A stretch of 64,000 bases of DNA from Chloroflexota bacterium (GCA_020845495.1 JADLFM010000022.1:16635-80634); one strand, 5' to 3'. Counted from the first letter of the stretch, positions 1 through 9,492 are shown. Made by a program: numbers and translations. The notes: a model not told the origin generated them from the sequence alone.

Positions 1-834
1 TTCATTCAGGGTGTGATCGGCACGAGCGCGACCGAGAGCGGCACGGTCATGATGCCGATGATGATGACGATGATCGTCGCCAGCATCGTCGGCGGACAGA
101 TCATCAGCCGAACCGGTCGGTACAAGCTGGTAGGGCTGTTCGGGCTGGCGGTGACGGCGTTCGGGATGTTTCTGCTCAGCCGGATGGGGCCGGACACCAC
201 CTATACGACGGTCGTGCTGTACATGATGGTGGTCGGGCTGGGTCTGGGGCCCACGATGCCGGTGTTCACGCTGGCGGCGCAGAACGCGGTGGACTTCAGC
301 CAGCTTGGCGTAGCGACTTCGTTGACACAGTTCTCCCGTTCGATCGGCGGCACCCTCGGCGCGGCCGTTTTCGGAACGCTGCTCACCAACAGCTTCGGCC
401 CGGCATTGCACGCTGCGCTACCGGCCCAGGTCGTCTCGGCAATACCGGCCCAGCAGTTGGCGTCACTCCAAAATCCTCAGGTGCTCCTGAACCCGGAGCT
501 ATCCCAGGCGCTCCAGAACAGCCTGGGCGGGCAGGTCTATCAGGCGCTGTTCGGCGCGATCCGTATCGCGCTGGCCGACTCGCTGGGTACCATGTTCTTG
601 ACCGGCGCGGCAATCATGGTAGTTGGCGTGGTCCTGGTCATCTTTCTGAAGGAGATTCCGCTCAAGCGCAGCTACGGCACGAAGGCCGGCCCAGACGGCC
701 TCACCGAGCGAATTACCCGGCAAGTCGGGCAAGACGCCGTGCCGTCGATGCCGCCTCAGGCATCCAGTTCCTCGACGCTGGCTACGCCGGCCGACAAGCG
801 CGAGCGCGACCGAGTGCTCTGGGCGCGCCGCTAG
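1..834 (+). CDS. MFS multidrug efflux transporter (DHA2/EmrB-QacA type), C-terminal part
   Basis: The reading frame is open at the left edge of the window, so this is the 3' part of a gene; 277 residues are visible. It shows the last transmembrane helices of a 14-TM drug:H+ antiporter: hydrophobic stretches around residues 15-35, 45-60, 68-90 and 195-215, and a GLGLGPTMPVFTLAAQNAV segment typical of the DHA2 subfamily. The C-terminal 60 residues are hydrophilic and probably cytoplasmic. Such pumps sit in the inner membrane and export amphipathic compounds using the proton gradient. Substrate cannot be inferred. It is followed after about 50 bp by an unrelated amidohydrolase gene on the same strand. 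Confidence 0.85.
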   Translation, partial: FIQGVIGTSATESGTVMMPMMMTMIVASIVGGQIISRTGRYKLVGLFGLAVTAFGMFLLSRMGPDTTYTTVVLYMMVVGLGLGPTMPVFTLAAQNAVDFSQLGVATSLTQFSRSIGGTLGAAVFGTLLTNSFGPALHAALPAQVVSAIPAQQLASLQNPQVLLNPELSQALQNSLGGQVYQALFGAIRIALADSLGTMFLTGAAIMVVGVVLVIFLKEIPLKRSYGTKAGPDGLTERITRQVGQDAVPSMPPQASSSSTLATPADKRERDRVLWARR

Positions 835-883
835 CCCTGGCGCGGCTACCATCTCGCCACAGGCATCTGGCGAGGAGGGCAGC

Positions 884-2572
884 ATGGCCGAGCGAACGGG
901 TGGGCGAGATCCCGAGCAGATGGACGGGCGAGATCCCGAGCGAATGATCGAGATCTTTCGTGCACGGCGCATCCTGACGCTGAGCGATAACCTGTCCGGT
1001 ACAACAATCGCCGCGCCGGATGCGCTGGCCGTCGTTGGGGAGCGCGTGGCCGGAGCCGGCGCAGTGGAAGCGCTCACGGCACGCTTCCCGGGTGCCGTCG
1101 TGACGGACCTTGGAGACAGGGTGATCGTCCCCGGCTTCAACGACGCCCACATTCACCCCTCCATCGTCGCCGAGGATCTGCTCAACCTGGACGTCTCGGC
1201 TGGCGTGGTCCGTTCGCTCGCCGACCTGACCCGGCGCGTCCTCGAAGAGTCGACCAGGACCGCGCCGGGTACCTGGATTCGAGCCAGCCGCTACGATGAC
1301 GCCAAGATGGCTGAGGGCCGGCTGCTCACACGCTGGGATCTCGACGAGGTGGCGCCCGACCATCCCGTGCTGGTGGTGCAGGTGGCGGGGCACTGGGGTG
1401 TGGTCAACTCCAAGGCGCTGGAACTTGGCAGCCTGACCGACACATCCGAAGCGCCGCCAGGTGGGGAGTACGGGCGCGACGCCAGCGGCCGGTTGAACGG
1501 CGTCCTCTACGAGCGAGCGCTGTTCGAGTTCGCCTACCCGGCCGTCGCGGCCGGCCCGACTGTCGTGCCGGCCGCCACGCTCGAGGAGCGGCTCGGCGGG
1601 CTACAGCGCGCGTTCGAGATGTTCCACGCGGCCGGGCTGACCTCGCTCGGGGATGCGCTGGTCGGACCGCGTGACCTGGCACTCTACCAGGAGGCCGAGC
1701 GGCGCGGCCTGCTCAGCGCGCGAGTCTCGATGCTGATCTCGTACGAGTACTTCGACGCGCTGGAGCGGCTTGGGCTGCGGAGCGGCTTCGGGAGCGACCG
1801 TCTGCGGATCAGCGGGGTCAAGGCGTTCGTGGACGGGGCCATCGGCGGGCGGACCTGCCTGCTGGAGCAGCCGTTCGAGGGGACCGACTATCTCGGGATG
1901 CAGACGACTTCGACCGCCGAACTGGCCGAGATCGTGCGGCGGGTCCATCGGGCTGACAGCCGGCTGGGCGTGCATGCCAACGGCGACCGAGCCATCGCGC
2001 TGCTGCTCGACCAGTTGGAGGCGGCCGAAGCCGAGTACCCCCGGCCGGACGCACACCATCGCATCGAGCACTGCTCGGTCATCACCGAGGACATCCTGCG
2101 GCGGATGCAGTGCCTGGGCACCATCGCGGTGCCGTTTGGCAGCTACGTCCACTACCACGGCGGAAAACTGTTGGAGTGGTACGGCGCCGAGCGGGCCGAG
2201 CGGATGATCGCGCATCGTTCGTTCCTCGACGCAGGCGTCGCCGTGGCCGGCTCGTCGGACTACCCGTGCGGCCCGTTCGAACCGTTGCTGGCGATGCAGT
2301 CGTGCGCCACCCGGCGTGGCTCGGACGGCGCGGCGATTGGCCTGAGCCAGCGGATCAGTCCACTCGAAGCGCTCCGCCTGTACACCACGGCCGGTGCATA
2401 TGCGTCGGGCGAGCAGGCCGTGAAGGGGAAGCTCGCGCCCGGCTACCTGGCGGATTTCGTGGTGCTCGGAGACGATCCGACGACGGTCGACCCGGAGCGG
2501 CTGAGCGCGATCCCCGTCCAGGCCACCTACGTCGGCGGCCGGCGCGTCTGGTCGGCCGAGGCATCGGCCTGA
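884..2572 (+). CDS. Amidohydrolase family 3 protein (YtcJ-like metal-dependent hydrolase)
   Basis: 562 residues, the usual length for YtcJ/NfdA-type amidohydrolases. The metal-binding signature is GFNDAHIHPS (HxH) near residue 87. Further metal-ligand candidates are a Lys in SGVKAFVDGAIGG, histidines in LGVHANGDRA and HHRIEHCSV, and an Asp in GSSDYPCGPFEP. The family hydrolyses C-N bonds of amides or N-formyl compounds in the cytoplasm; the substrate here is unknown. The start is set by a strong GAGGAGGG ribosome-binding site. The first 20 residues contain a short duplicated peptide (GRDPEQMD/GRDPERM), and an internal Met at 944 could be an alternative start. Confidence 0.85.
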   Translation: MAERTGGRDPEQMDGRDPERMIEIFRARRILTLSDNLSGTTIAAPDALAVVGERVAGAGAVEALTARFPGAVVTDLGDRVIVPGFNDAHIHPSIVAEDLLNLDVSAGVVRSLADLTRRVLEESTRTAPGTWIRASRYDDAKMAEGRLLTRWDLDEVAPDHPVLVVQVAGHWGVVNSKALELGSLTDTSEAPPGGEYGRDASGRLNGVLYERALFEFAYPAVAAGPTVVPAATLEERLGGLQRAFEMFHAAGLTSLGDALVGPRDLALYQEAERRGLLSARVSMLISYEYFDALERLGLRSGFGSDRLRISGVKAFVDGAIGGRTCLLEQPFEGTDYLGMQTTSTAELAEIVRRVHRADSRLGVHANGDRAIALLLDQLEAAEAEYPRPDAHHRIEHCSVITEDILRRMQCLGTIAVPFGSYVHYHGGKLLEWYGAERAERMIAHRSFLDAGVAVAGSSDYPCGPFEPLLAMQSCATRRGSDGAAIGLSQRISPLEALRLYTTAGAYASGEQAVKGKLAPGYLADFVVLGDDPTTVDPERLSAIPVQATYVGGRRVWSAEASA

Positions 2573-2640
2573 AGCCTGCGACCACGGGTGACTCGTCGCA
2601 CTCCTCTCCTCGATGCGATCCTGAGCTTGCGGAGGGCCGA

Positions 2641-3387
2641 ATGGCGGCTGATCTTCTCCTGTTGAGTAGCTCGCGGGTGCCCGGCAGCGGCTACCTGGAG
2701 CACGCGCACTCGGCGCTGCGCGACTTCCTCGGCGATGCCCGGACGGTCCACTTCGTGCCCTACGCGCTGGCCGATCTGAGCGGCTACACGGCGCGGGTAG
2801 CCGAGGCATTCGTGCCGTTTGGCGTTTCGGTGGTCGGGCTGCATGCGGTGCACGATCCCCGTGCCGCCGTCGAAGAGGCCGAGGTGCTGTTCGTCGGTGG
2901 CGGTAACAGCTTTCGGCTGCTGGCACGGCTCCAACGGCTCGGGCTGATCGAGCCGATCCGGCGGCGCGTCCAGGCCGGCGCGCTCCGCTACATGGGGGCG
3001 AGCGCCGGCTCGAACATGGCCTGCCCAAGCCTCCGCACTACCAACGACATGCCGATCGTTCAGCCAACCTCGTTCGCGGCCATCGGGCTGCTCCCGTTCC
3101 AGATCAACCCCCACTACGCCGACCCGGACCCCGCCTCACCGCAGCCGGGCGAAACCCGTGAGCAGCGCATCCGCGAGTTCCTGGAAGAGAACGGCGTGGC
3201 CGTCATCGGGCTGCGCGACGCAAGCTGGCTCCGTCTCCACGACGGCAACCTGCGCCTGGAGGGTCGATCCGGCGCCCGCCTGTTTCAGCGGAATGAGGAG
3301 CCGCACGACCTGGAGCCCGGCGCCGACCTTCGCTGGCTGCTATCCCTCCCCGCCCGCTTCGACGTGGGCACCGACCGAGACGCCTGA
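2641..3387 (+). CDS. pepE: Peptidase E (alpha-aspartyl dipeptidase, family S51)
   Basis: 248 residues. All three catalytic residues of the family can be placed: Ser121 in GASAGSN, Asp136 in TNDMP and His158 in INPHYAD. Their spacing equals that of Salmonella PepE (Ser120, Asp135, His157). The glycine-rich VGGGNSFRLL segment forms the turn before the catalytic domain. The enzyme is a cytoplasmic dipeptidase that cleaves dipeptides with N-terminal aspartate. The frame stays open upstream into the amidohydrolase gene, but the protein-like sequence begins at this ATG, about 70 bp after that gene's stop. A GGAGGGCCGA sequence just upstream can serve as ribosome-binding site. Confidence 0.9.
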   Translation: MAADLLLLSSSRVPGSGYLEHAHSALRDFLGDARTVHFVPYALADLSGYTARVAEAFVPFGVSVVGLHAVHDPRAAVEEAEVLFVGGGNSFRLLARLQRLGLIEPIRRRVQAGALRYMGASAGSNMACPSLRTTNDMPIVQPTSFAAIGLLPFQINPHYADPDPASPQPGETREQRIREFLEENGVAVIGLRDASWLRLHDGNLRLEGRSGARLFQRNEEPHDLEPGADLRWLLSLPARFDVGTDRDA

Positions 3388-3409
3388 CGTCGGGCAGGAC
3401 GGTGCCGGA

Positions 3410-4249
3410 TCAACGCGCTGCTGCTGCCATGCGTGGGAGTGGGCCGGCCCCGAATCCGGACACGGCGGCCTTCTGGTAGAAGGATGGGGCGATCGCGCTT
3501 AGGCCAAGCTGCTGGGCCGAGGCCACCATCTCGGTGCCACCGACGAACAGCACGCCGCCGGGCCGCAGCGCCTGGGTGAGATGCTTGTACAGCGTCACCT
3601 TCGCCTCGTCGGTGAAGTAGATCACCACGTTGCGGCAGAGGATCAGGTCGAAGCCCTGGGACGGCGGGGGTGTCAGCAGGTTGTGGAGCTTGAACTCCAC
3701 CAGCGCCTTGATCTCCGGCCGGACGGCGTACGTCCCGCTCGCGCTCTTGACGAACGCCTTCTGGAGCCGCGCCGCCGGCACGCTCTTCACGTCGGATGGC
3801 AGGTAGCCATCCCCCTTCCGCGCTCGCCCGATGATGGTGACGTCTACATCCGTCGCCGTGATGCGGTGCGCCAGGGTCGGGGCAAGCTCTTTCAAGAGGA
3901 TGGCGACTGAGTACGGCTCCGCGCCGATCGAGCAGGCGGCGCTCCAGACCCGCAGGCCGGAGCGTTTGACCAGGAGCTCGGGCAGCACCCGGGTCTCCAG
4001 GTGCCGGAAGCGGTCCACATCGCGGAAGAACTCGGTCACGTTGATCGTGAAGTAGTCGCGGAACTCCTGGAGTCGGACCGGATCGCGCTCGAGCATGTGC
4101 GCGTAATCCTGGAAGCCCTTCGCGCCAACGCGCTGTACCAGCGCCTCCAGGCGGCGGCGCATCTGCCCCTGGCGATACGACGCCAGATCGACGCCGATCA
4201 GCCGATGCACCGTGCGCTGGAACTGGTTGTAACTCAAATCATCGAGCAT
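3410..4249 (-). CDS. cheR: Chemotaxis protein methyltransferase CheR
   Basis: 279 residues. CheR transfers methyl groups from SAM to glutamates of chemoreceptors. The N-terminal all-helical domain (to about residue 75) precedes a SAM-binding fold. Visible motifs are RVWSAACSIGAEPYS (family SAxCSTGEEPYS; two loop residues deviate), ATDVDVTIIGRAR and FDLILCRNVVIYF. I chose the ATG at 4249 because GGAG lies 10 nt upstream; starting at 4285 would add 12 residues and extend the overlap with cheB. It is the last gene of the minus-strand arm and overlaps the end of cheB by 11 bp, so the two adaptation enzymes are probably translated in a coupled way. Confidence 0.9.
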   Translation of the reverse strand: MLDDLSYNQFQRTVHRLIGVDLASYRQGQMRRRLEALVQRVGAKGFQDYAHMLERDPVRLQEFRDYFTINVTEFFRDVDRFRHLETRVLPELLVKRSGLRVWSAACSIGAEPYSVAILLKELAPTLAHRITATDVDVTIIGRARKGDGYLPSDVKSVPAARLQKAFVKSASGTYAVRPEIKALVEFKLHNLLTPPPSQGFDLILCRNVVIYFTDEAKVTLYKHLTQALRPGGVLFVGGTEMVASAQQLGLSAIAPSFYQKAAVSGFGAGPLPRMAAAAR

Positions 4250-5558
4250 GCAGGGATCTCCGGATCGGACGTGGATGCAGTGCACGTAGGTGGCGGCCGA
4301 TCGCGGCGGCCATCTGGTCGAGCGGCACGACCTCGTCGGCTAGCCCGGCTTCGACGACGGCGCGCGGCATCCCGAACACCACACAGGTTGATTCGTCTTC
4401 GGCCAGCACCAACCCGCCAGCCGCCTTGACGGCCCGCGCGCCGGGCGTACCGTCCTCGCCCATCCCGGTCAAGATGGCGGTGAGCACGGCCGAGCCGAAG
4501 GTCGCGGCGGCGGTCTCCAGGGTGATGTCGACGGACGGCCGGACGCCGTGCAGGCGTGGGCCGCTGTCGAGTTGGACGCGCCGGCCGATCACCTTCAGGT
4601 GGAAGTCGCCCGGCGCCAACAGCACCCGCCCGACGGCCAGGTGATCGCCGTCACGGGCTTCGGCCACTGCGAGTGGGCTCCCCTGGTCGAGTCGCTCGGC
4701 CAGCGACTTCGTGAAGCCGGCCGGCAAGTGCTGGACGATGATCGTCGCGCAGGGCAGATCGGCCGGCAGGCTGGCGACGACCTCGGCGAGCGCGCGCGGT
4801 CCGCCCGTCGACGAGCCGATGACGAGCAGGCGGTCCGGCTCGACGCCGGGGTCGGCGAACGAGACAGGTGCCGGTGCGGATGACGCAGGACGGCCGGCCA
4901 GGGCGCCGGTCAGACGTGTTTGGGCTGCGCCAGGTTGGGGCGGCGCACCAGGGCGGGGTGACGTGCCCGGTAGGGGCCGTCGGACGCGTGCCTGGGCTGC
5001 GTGCTTCACCTTCCCGACCAACTCGGCGGCGATGGACGAGATGCCGCCGCTCGACCCGTTCGGCTTCTGGAGGAAGTCGACGGCCCCATGGGCGAGCGCA
5101 CGGACGGTCGCCTCGGCGCCTTCAGCCGTCAGACTGCTCAGCATGACGACGGGGCAGGGGAAGCGCTCCATCAACAGCCGGAGGGTCGTCAGACCGTCCA
5201 GGTTGGGCATTTCGACGTCCAGCGTCACCACAGCCGGCCGGTGCTTCTCGATCTTGAGCAGCGCCTCGAGCCCGTCCCGCGCGACGTCGACCACCTCGAT
5301 GTCCGGATCGGCGTCCAGGATGCGGCGCACGGATTGTCGGATCAAGACCGAGTCGTCGACGACGAGCACACGAATCGGGGCAGCGTCCGGACGGTGCAGA
5401 ACCGCCTGGCGGCCGGGTGATGCGCCGACCATAGACGAAGTGGCGGTGGAAGCGAAGGACGACTGCCGTGCTCCGGATGGCGGCGTGAGATGCAACGATG
5501 ATGGAATGGCAAGTCGCCGTTCCGGAGGGGGGCGTTCGGGCAGACGACGTTCGGTCAT
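4239..5558 (-). CDS. cheB: Chemotaxis response regulator / protein-glutamate methylesterase CheB
   Basis: 439 residues. After a Pro/Ser-rich N-terminal extension of about 60 residues comes a receiver domain with acidic pair VVDDS (68-69) and phospho-acceptor Asp114 in VTLDVEMPNLDG. A Pro/Ala-rich linker leads to the methylesterase domain from about residue 225. Its catalytic triad is visible as Ser in IGSSTGGPRAL, His in VQHLPAGFTKSLAERL and Asp in GMGEDGTPGARA. CheB demethylates or deamidates receptors when phosphorylated by CheA. The start codon overlaps the cheD stop (ATGA-type). The frame is open further upstream, but that part lies inside cheD and is not protein-like. Confidence 0.93.
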   Translation of the reverse strand: MTERRLPERPPPERRLAIPSSLHLTPPSGARQSSFASTATSSMVGASPGRQAVLHRPDAAPIRVLVVDDSVLIRQSVRRILDADPDIEVVDVARDGLEALLKIEKHRPAVVTLDVEMPNLDGLTTLRLLMERFPCPVVMLSSLTAEGAEATVRALAHGAVDFLQKPNGSSGGISSIAAELVGKVKHAAQARVRRPLPGTSPRPGAPPQPGAAQTRLTGALAGRPASSAPAPVSFADPGVEPDRLLVIGSSTGGPRALAEVVASLPADLPCATIIVQHLPAGFTKSLAERLDQGSPLAVAEARDGDHLAVGRVLLAPGDFHLKVIGRRVQLDSGPRLHGVRPSVDITLETAAATFGSAVLTAILTGMGEDGTPGARAVKAAGGLVLAEDESTCVVFGMPRAVVEAGLADEVVPLDQMAAAIGRHLRALHPRPIRRSLHAR

Positions 5559-6151
5559 AGCTCCACCTCGGTTCCTCGGACGGTCCGGACCAGGACTCGG
5601 CCGGTCGTCGGCTCCAGCCGGACGGTCCGCCCCTGGTTGCCGCCGGTCTGCTCGCCGAGAATCCGAATGCTGGCCTTCGCGAGCGCCGCCTTGACGGCAT
5701 CGACGTTGCGCTGTCCAATGTTCGGCAACGCGCCGCCCCCGCCGATGGCGAGTACGGCCGCACCGCCGGCAATCTTGCACCGCACGCGAGCGCGGTCCGC
5801 GCCCTGACGTTTCAGCGCCTCGAGCAGGGCCGGTACGGCCGTATCGGCGAACTTGCCGGGCGTGGGGACCGCTCCGGCCGAGGCTACTGGCAGGACGACG
5901 TGAGCCATCGCGGCCGCCTTCGTCAGCGGATCCCAGAAGCAGATGCCCACGCAGGAGCCGAGACTGTAGGCAACGAGGTCGGTGGTGGTACTGACGAACA
6001 GATCGCCGAGACCCACGGCGATGGTCTTCGCCTGGGCGATGCCAGCCTGGATGACGCTGGCCGGAGAATTTCCCGCCAGAGTGGCGGCCTGGGCGTTCGC
6101 CCCTGGCGTGGCCCCGCCCGCACAGGCACTGGAGAGCGACGCCAGGCTCAT
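5555..6151 (-). CDS. cheD: Chemoreceptor glutamine deamidase CheD
   Basis: 198 residues. The CheD core starts near residue 40 with VGLGDLFVST and YSLGSCVGICFWDP, containing the catalytic Cys; the catalytic His is in AMAHVVLP and the Thr lies in the following VPTPGKFAD region. CheD deamidates receptor glutamines and in Bacillus and Thermotoga also binds and stimulates the CheC phosphatase. The first 38 residues are an Ala-rich extension. It overlaps the upstream cheC stop and the downstream cheB start by 4 bp each, so cheC-cheD-cheB are translationally coupled, which fits the CheC-CheD partnership. Confidence 0.92.
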   Translation of the reverse strand: MSLASLSSACAGGATPGANAQAATLAGNSPASVIQAGIAQAKTIAVGLGDLFVSTTTDLVAYSLGSCVGICFWDPLTKAAAMAHVVLPVASAGAVPTPGKFADTAVPALLEALKRQGADRARVRCKIAGGAAVLAIGGGGALPNIGQRNVDAVKAALAKASIRILGEQTGGNQGRTVRLEPTTGRVLVRTVRGTEVEL

Positions 6152-6855
6152 CTGGCCACCGCCGTGGCGCTGCTTTCGACGGCCGCCACCATCTTATCGC
6201 CAGGAAACATGAAGAAGGAGGCTTCGACGATCTGGCCGTCGCAACTGAACTGAGCGTCGATCAACATGGCCTGCTCGTGGGCCTCCAGCGCAAGGGTGGC
6301 CGCGAGCGTGTCGAGGATCGCGCCGCACATCTCGTGGATCACAACCGGTGGCGTCGGCGGGAGGACCAGCCCGGCCCAGTCCGCGACGGTCGTCAAGAAG
6401 AAAGAGCCCGCGACGTTGCCGGCCTCGGCGAGGGCCGAGACTTCCAGATCGCCAAGCTCGACGGTCGTGCCCTCGGGCTGCCCGAGCAGCATGTCGACCA
6501 GCCCGAGCGCCATCGGCTCGCTAAACGCCAGCAGGATATGGCCCGGGATGTCGCCCTGAACCCCCAGATAGACCGCCAGAACGGCCCGCTCCGGATCGCC
6601 GGCGACCATCGCCACCTCGGTGAGGTTGACCATCCGGACTTCTGGTGAGATCGCGGCGATCTCCCGGAAGGCCATCTCGGAGAGCGCCCGCGCGGCCGAC
6701 TGCACCGCCGCGCCCATCACCGTTCCAATCGTCCCGCCGTCCGATGCCTCTGGAGTCGGCGGTGCGTCCGCCGTAGGCGCGTCCGCCGTAGGTGCGTCCG
6801 CCGTAGGTGCGTCCGCCGTAGGCGCGAGAGTCGTGGCTGCGCTACCGTTATGCAC
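6148..6855 (-). CDS. cheC: CheY-P phosphatase CheC
   Basis: 235 residues. The phosphatase helix motif (D/S)-x3-E-x2-N is present once, as SALAEAGNVAGSFF around residues 135-148, with the conserved proline in VLPPTPP. The first half keeps the fold but lacks a second copy of the motif, so this has one active centre where B. subtilis CheC has two. CheC dephosphorylates CheY-P. Residues 12-35 are a tandem pentapeptide (APTAD)n from a 15-bp DNA repeat. The start is GTG and overlaps the cheA stop by 8 bp (GTGCATAA). Confidence 0.87.
   Translation of the reverse strand: MHNGSAATTLAPTADAPTADAPTADAPTADAPPTPEASDGGTIGTVMGAAVQSAARALSEMAFREIAAISPEVRMVNLTEVAMVAGDPERAVLAVYLGVQGDIPGHILLAFSEPMALGLVDMLLGQPEGTTVELGDLEVSALAEAGNVAGSFFLTTVADWAGLVLPPTPPVVIHEMCGAILDTLAATLALEAHEQAMLIDAQFSCDGQIVEASFFMFPGDKMVAAVESSATAVAR
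6764..6823. repeat. 15-bp tandem repeat inside cheC (4 copies)
   Basis: Four head-to-tail copies of GCGTCCGCCGTAGGY lie in the 5' part of cheC. Because the unit is 15 bp, the copies keep frame and encode a pentapeptide repeat (ADAPT/APTAD) in the N-terminal tail, outside the phosphatase fold. Copy number could change without breaking the gene. Confidence 0.9.
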
Positions 6856-8962
6856 TGTACTGAAGCTCCCGCACGGATTGGCCTACGTCGCGCGCGTCCG
6901 TCCAACGCCGCTCGTAGCGGTCGGTAGCGAGCCGCTGGACGAGCATCGGTACGTCCACGATCAGCGCGACGCTGCCATCGCCGAGAATCGCCGCGCTGGA
7001 GATCCCCGGCACGTCGCCGATCAGGTCGCCGAGTGACTTGATGACCACCTCCTGCTCGCCGAGCAGGCGGTCGACGGCCAGCCCGACCTGGCGCTCTCCG
7101 ACCTTGACGGCGACGACGAGCACGTCCTTCGCCGAGCCCTCGATCTCTGAGTCGCAGCGGAACAGGCTGGTCAAACGGACCACCGGCAGCACCCGGCCAC
7201 GTAAGAGGATCGCCTCCTGCTGCTGGAGTCGTTGAACGTCGGCGAGCGGCACCCGCAGGGTCTCGGTGACCGAGGAGAGCGGCAGCGCGTAGATGCCGCC
7301 GCCGACCCGCACCAGCAGCGCCTGAACGATCGCCAGGGTCAGTGGCAGCCGGAGCATGAACCGCGAGCCCTGGCCGGGCCGGGTGTGCACCTCGACGGTC
7401 CCGCCCAGCCGCTCGACGTTGGTCCGAACGATGTCCATGCCAACGCCACGCCCGGACACGTCTGTTACCACCGCGGCCGTCGAGAAGCCGGGCGCGAAGA
7501 CGAGGTCTACCGCTTCGGCGTCGCTCATGCGAGCGGCCGCTTCGGACGTGATGACGCCGCGTTCGAGCGCCTTCGCCCTAATCTTCGCCGCGTCAATGCC
7601 TCGACCATCGTCCTCGACCGCGATGACGATCGAGTTCTCGACGTGCTCGGCGGTCAGACGAACGGTCGCGACCTCCGGCTTGCCGGCCGTGAGGCGATCG
7701 GCCGGGGGCTCGATGCCGTGGTCCACGGCGTTGCGGAGCAGGTGAACGAGCGGGTCGCCGATCTCCTCGATGACCGAGCGGTCGAGCTCCGTCTCCTGGC
7801 CCTCGATGACCAGTTCGACCTTCTTCTGCTGGCGCGTCGAGAGATCTCGCACTACGCGCGGGAACCGGCTGAAGACGGTGCCGATCGGCAGCATCCGGCT
7901 CTTCATCACCTCCGACTGAAGCTCGTCGGTGATACGGCCGAGGTGGAAGGTCGTTTCGCTGATCTCGCTGAACAGGTGGTGCTCGCCGAACTGATCCTGG
8001 AGCGCCCGGCCCAATCCGAGCATCCGGGTCCGGTCGATCACCAGTTCGCCGACGAGGTTGAGTAGCCGGTCGAGCCGCTCGACGTCGATCCGGACGGTCG
8101 CCCCGCCGGCGCGGGCGTTCCCGCGCTTCGCGACCCCGTTCGCGCCCGCGTCGGCGTGCTCGCCGCTGGCCGCGGTGACGCCACTTATCGCAGACACCCT
8201 GCGCTCTGCCGTCGTTGCGTCAGCCGACTCGGCCATCGCATCGACCTCAGCGAGACTAAGCAGCGAAATCTCTGGGACGGCCTCGAGCGTCTCCCGGATC
8301 TCGTCCACGGTGCGCTCGGTCTGCACGAACGCTTCGAGGCGTTCGTTGACCTGCTGCCGCTCGATCTCGGCCCGCGTCGGGCGGCTCACCAGCAACTCGC
8401 CGATTTCCTCGATGGCGAGCAGGGTCTGGAGGGCGCGCACGGCAGCCCAGTCCGCCGCCTCGATCTTGACGAGCACGTGGTGGGTCGCGCCGTCCGGGAT
8501 CGGCTCGATCGAGCTCGGGCGGATTGACTCGACAGGGCGGCCGGCTCGCACACCGCCGGCGCTGTCGCCTGTCTGAGCGACGATGTCGAGCTTCGCAACG
8601 AGACCATCGACGTCGAGGTCGGTCATCTCGCGTGATTCGACCTCGGCCGCCAGCAGCTTGAGCATGTCGAGCGACTCGAACAGCCGCTCGGTGCGCGGCG
8701 GCGTGATCTCGATCTCGCCGTGCCGTAGCTTGTCGAGCAAGGATTCCATGGCGTGGGTCAGCTTCGCCATCCGCAGATGCCCGATGGCCGCGGACGAGCC
8801 CTTGATCGTGTGGGCGGCCCGGAACACTTCCTGAAGCAGCTCCGGGCGTGGTCCATCGTGTTCGAGCCGGATGAGCTGCTCGTCGAGGGCGAGCAACAGC
8901 TCGTCAGTCTCGGCGACGAACAAGGGGAGCTCTTCCGGGGTCGCGTCCAGCCGCAACTCCAT
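6848..8962 (-). CDS. cheA: Chemotaxis histidine kinase CheA
   Basis: 704 residues with the full CheA layout. The P1 phosphotransfer domain has His51 in FRAAHTIKGSSAAIGH. A second domain around residues 160-260 fits the P2 position. P3 dimerisation follows at about residue 300 (VERLDRLLNLVGELVIDRTR). The P4 ATPase shows the N box LVHLLRNAVDHGIEPP, G1 VEDDGRGID and G2 VSGRGVGMDIVR, and a CheW-like P5 domain covers the last 140 residues. The kinase phosphorylates CheY and CheB in the receptor array. Its start overlaps the cheX stop (TAATG) and its stop overlaps the cheC start, so it sits in one coupled transcription unit. Confidence 0.96.
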   Translation of the reverse strand: MELRLDATPEELPLFVAETDELLLALDEQLIRLEHDGPRPELLQEVFRAAHTIKGSSAAIGHLRMAKLTHAMESLLDKLRHGEIEITPPRTERLFESLDMLKLLAAEVESREMTDLDVDGLVAKLDIVAQTGDSAGGVRAGRPVESIRPSSIEPIPDGATHHVLVKIEAADWAAVRALQTLLAIEEIGELLVSRPTRAEIERQQVNERLEAFVQTERTVDEIRETLEAVPEISLLSLAEVDAMAESADATTAERRVSAISGVTAASGEHADAGANGVAKRGNARAGGATVRIDVERLDRLLNLVGELVIDRTRMLGLGRALQDQFGEHHLFSEISETTFHLGRITDELQSEVMKSRMLPIGTVFSRFPRVVRDLSTRQQKKVELVIEGQETELDRSVIEEIGDPLVHLLRNAVDHGIEPPADRLTAGKPEVATVRLTAEHVENSIVIAVEDDGRGIDAAKIRAKALERGVITSEAAARMSDAEAVDLVFAPGFSTAAVVTDVSGRGVGMDIVRTNVERLGGTVEVHTRPGQGSRFMLRLPLTLAIVQALLVRVGGGIYALPLSSVTETLRVPLADVQRLQQQEAILLRGRVLPVVRLTSLFRCDSEIEGSAKDVLVVAVKVGERQVGLAVDRLLGEQEVVIKSLGDLIGDVPGISSAAILGDGSVALIVDVPMLVQRLATDRYERRWTDARDVGQSVRELQYSA

Positions 8963-9492
8963 TACCGCTTCTCCTTTACCGCCAGTTGCGCCTCGACGGT
9001 GCCGAGGTCGGTCATCAGCGGCACGACGAGCCGCCGGATACCGGCCGTACTGACCCGGCTGCCGGCGCCCTGGAGCAGGACTGGCGGCGCGATGTCGACG
9101 GTCAGGTCAAGCTGAGCGAGCAGGGTCGTGGCGCAGCCGGTAATGACGTTCGCCAACTCGCCGATGCCTGAGAGGGCAAGGTCGTCCAACTCCTCCACGG
9201 GCGCACCCATGAGCTGCCCGACGATCGCCAGCGCCGTCGCCTCGCTCATGCCATACATCGCCATCCCGGTCAGCTCACCAGTGATGCCGATGATGGTGGT
9301 GACCTCGTGGGTGGTGCAGGTGGTATTCGCGACGGCCAGTTGCCCGGCCTCGACGCTCATCCCCAACTCTTGTTCGAGCACATCGCGGGCGGCTGCGACG
9401 AACGGCTCGAGGTGCTCCGCTTTTGGCACCGTCTGCGGTGGTGCAGCCAGCTCACGCTCGATCTCTGGGGCCACGGCGGCTGTCGTGTTCAT
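8962..9492 (-). CDS. cheX: CheX-type CheY-P phosphatase
   Basis: 176 residues, slightly longer than typical CheX (about 155) because of a 25-residue N-terminal tail. The catalytic helix ALSGIGELANVITG carries the E-x2-N pair used by CheC, CheX and FliY to dephosphorylate CheY-P. A second motif is absent, as expected for CheX. The gene lies between cheY and cheA and overlaps cheA by 1 bp. AAGGAGGA about 10 nt upstream supports the start. With cheC this gives the system two separate CheY-P phosphatases. A single-site CheC-family annotation would also be reasonable. Confidence 0.85.
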   Translation of the reverse strand: MNTTAAVAPEIERELAAPPQTVPKAEHLEPFVAAARDVLEQELGMSVEAGQLAVANTTCTTHEVTTIIGITGELTGMAMYGMSEATALAIVGQLMGAPVEELDDLALSGIGELANVITGCATTLLAQLDLTVDIAPPVLLQGAGSRVSTAGIRRLVVPLMTDLGTVEAQLAVKEKR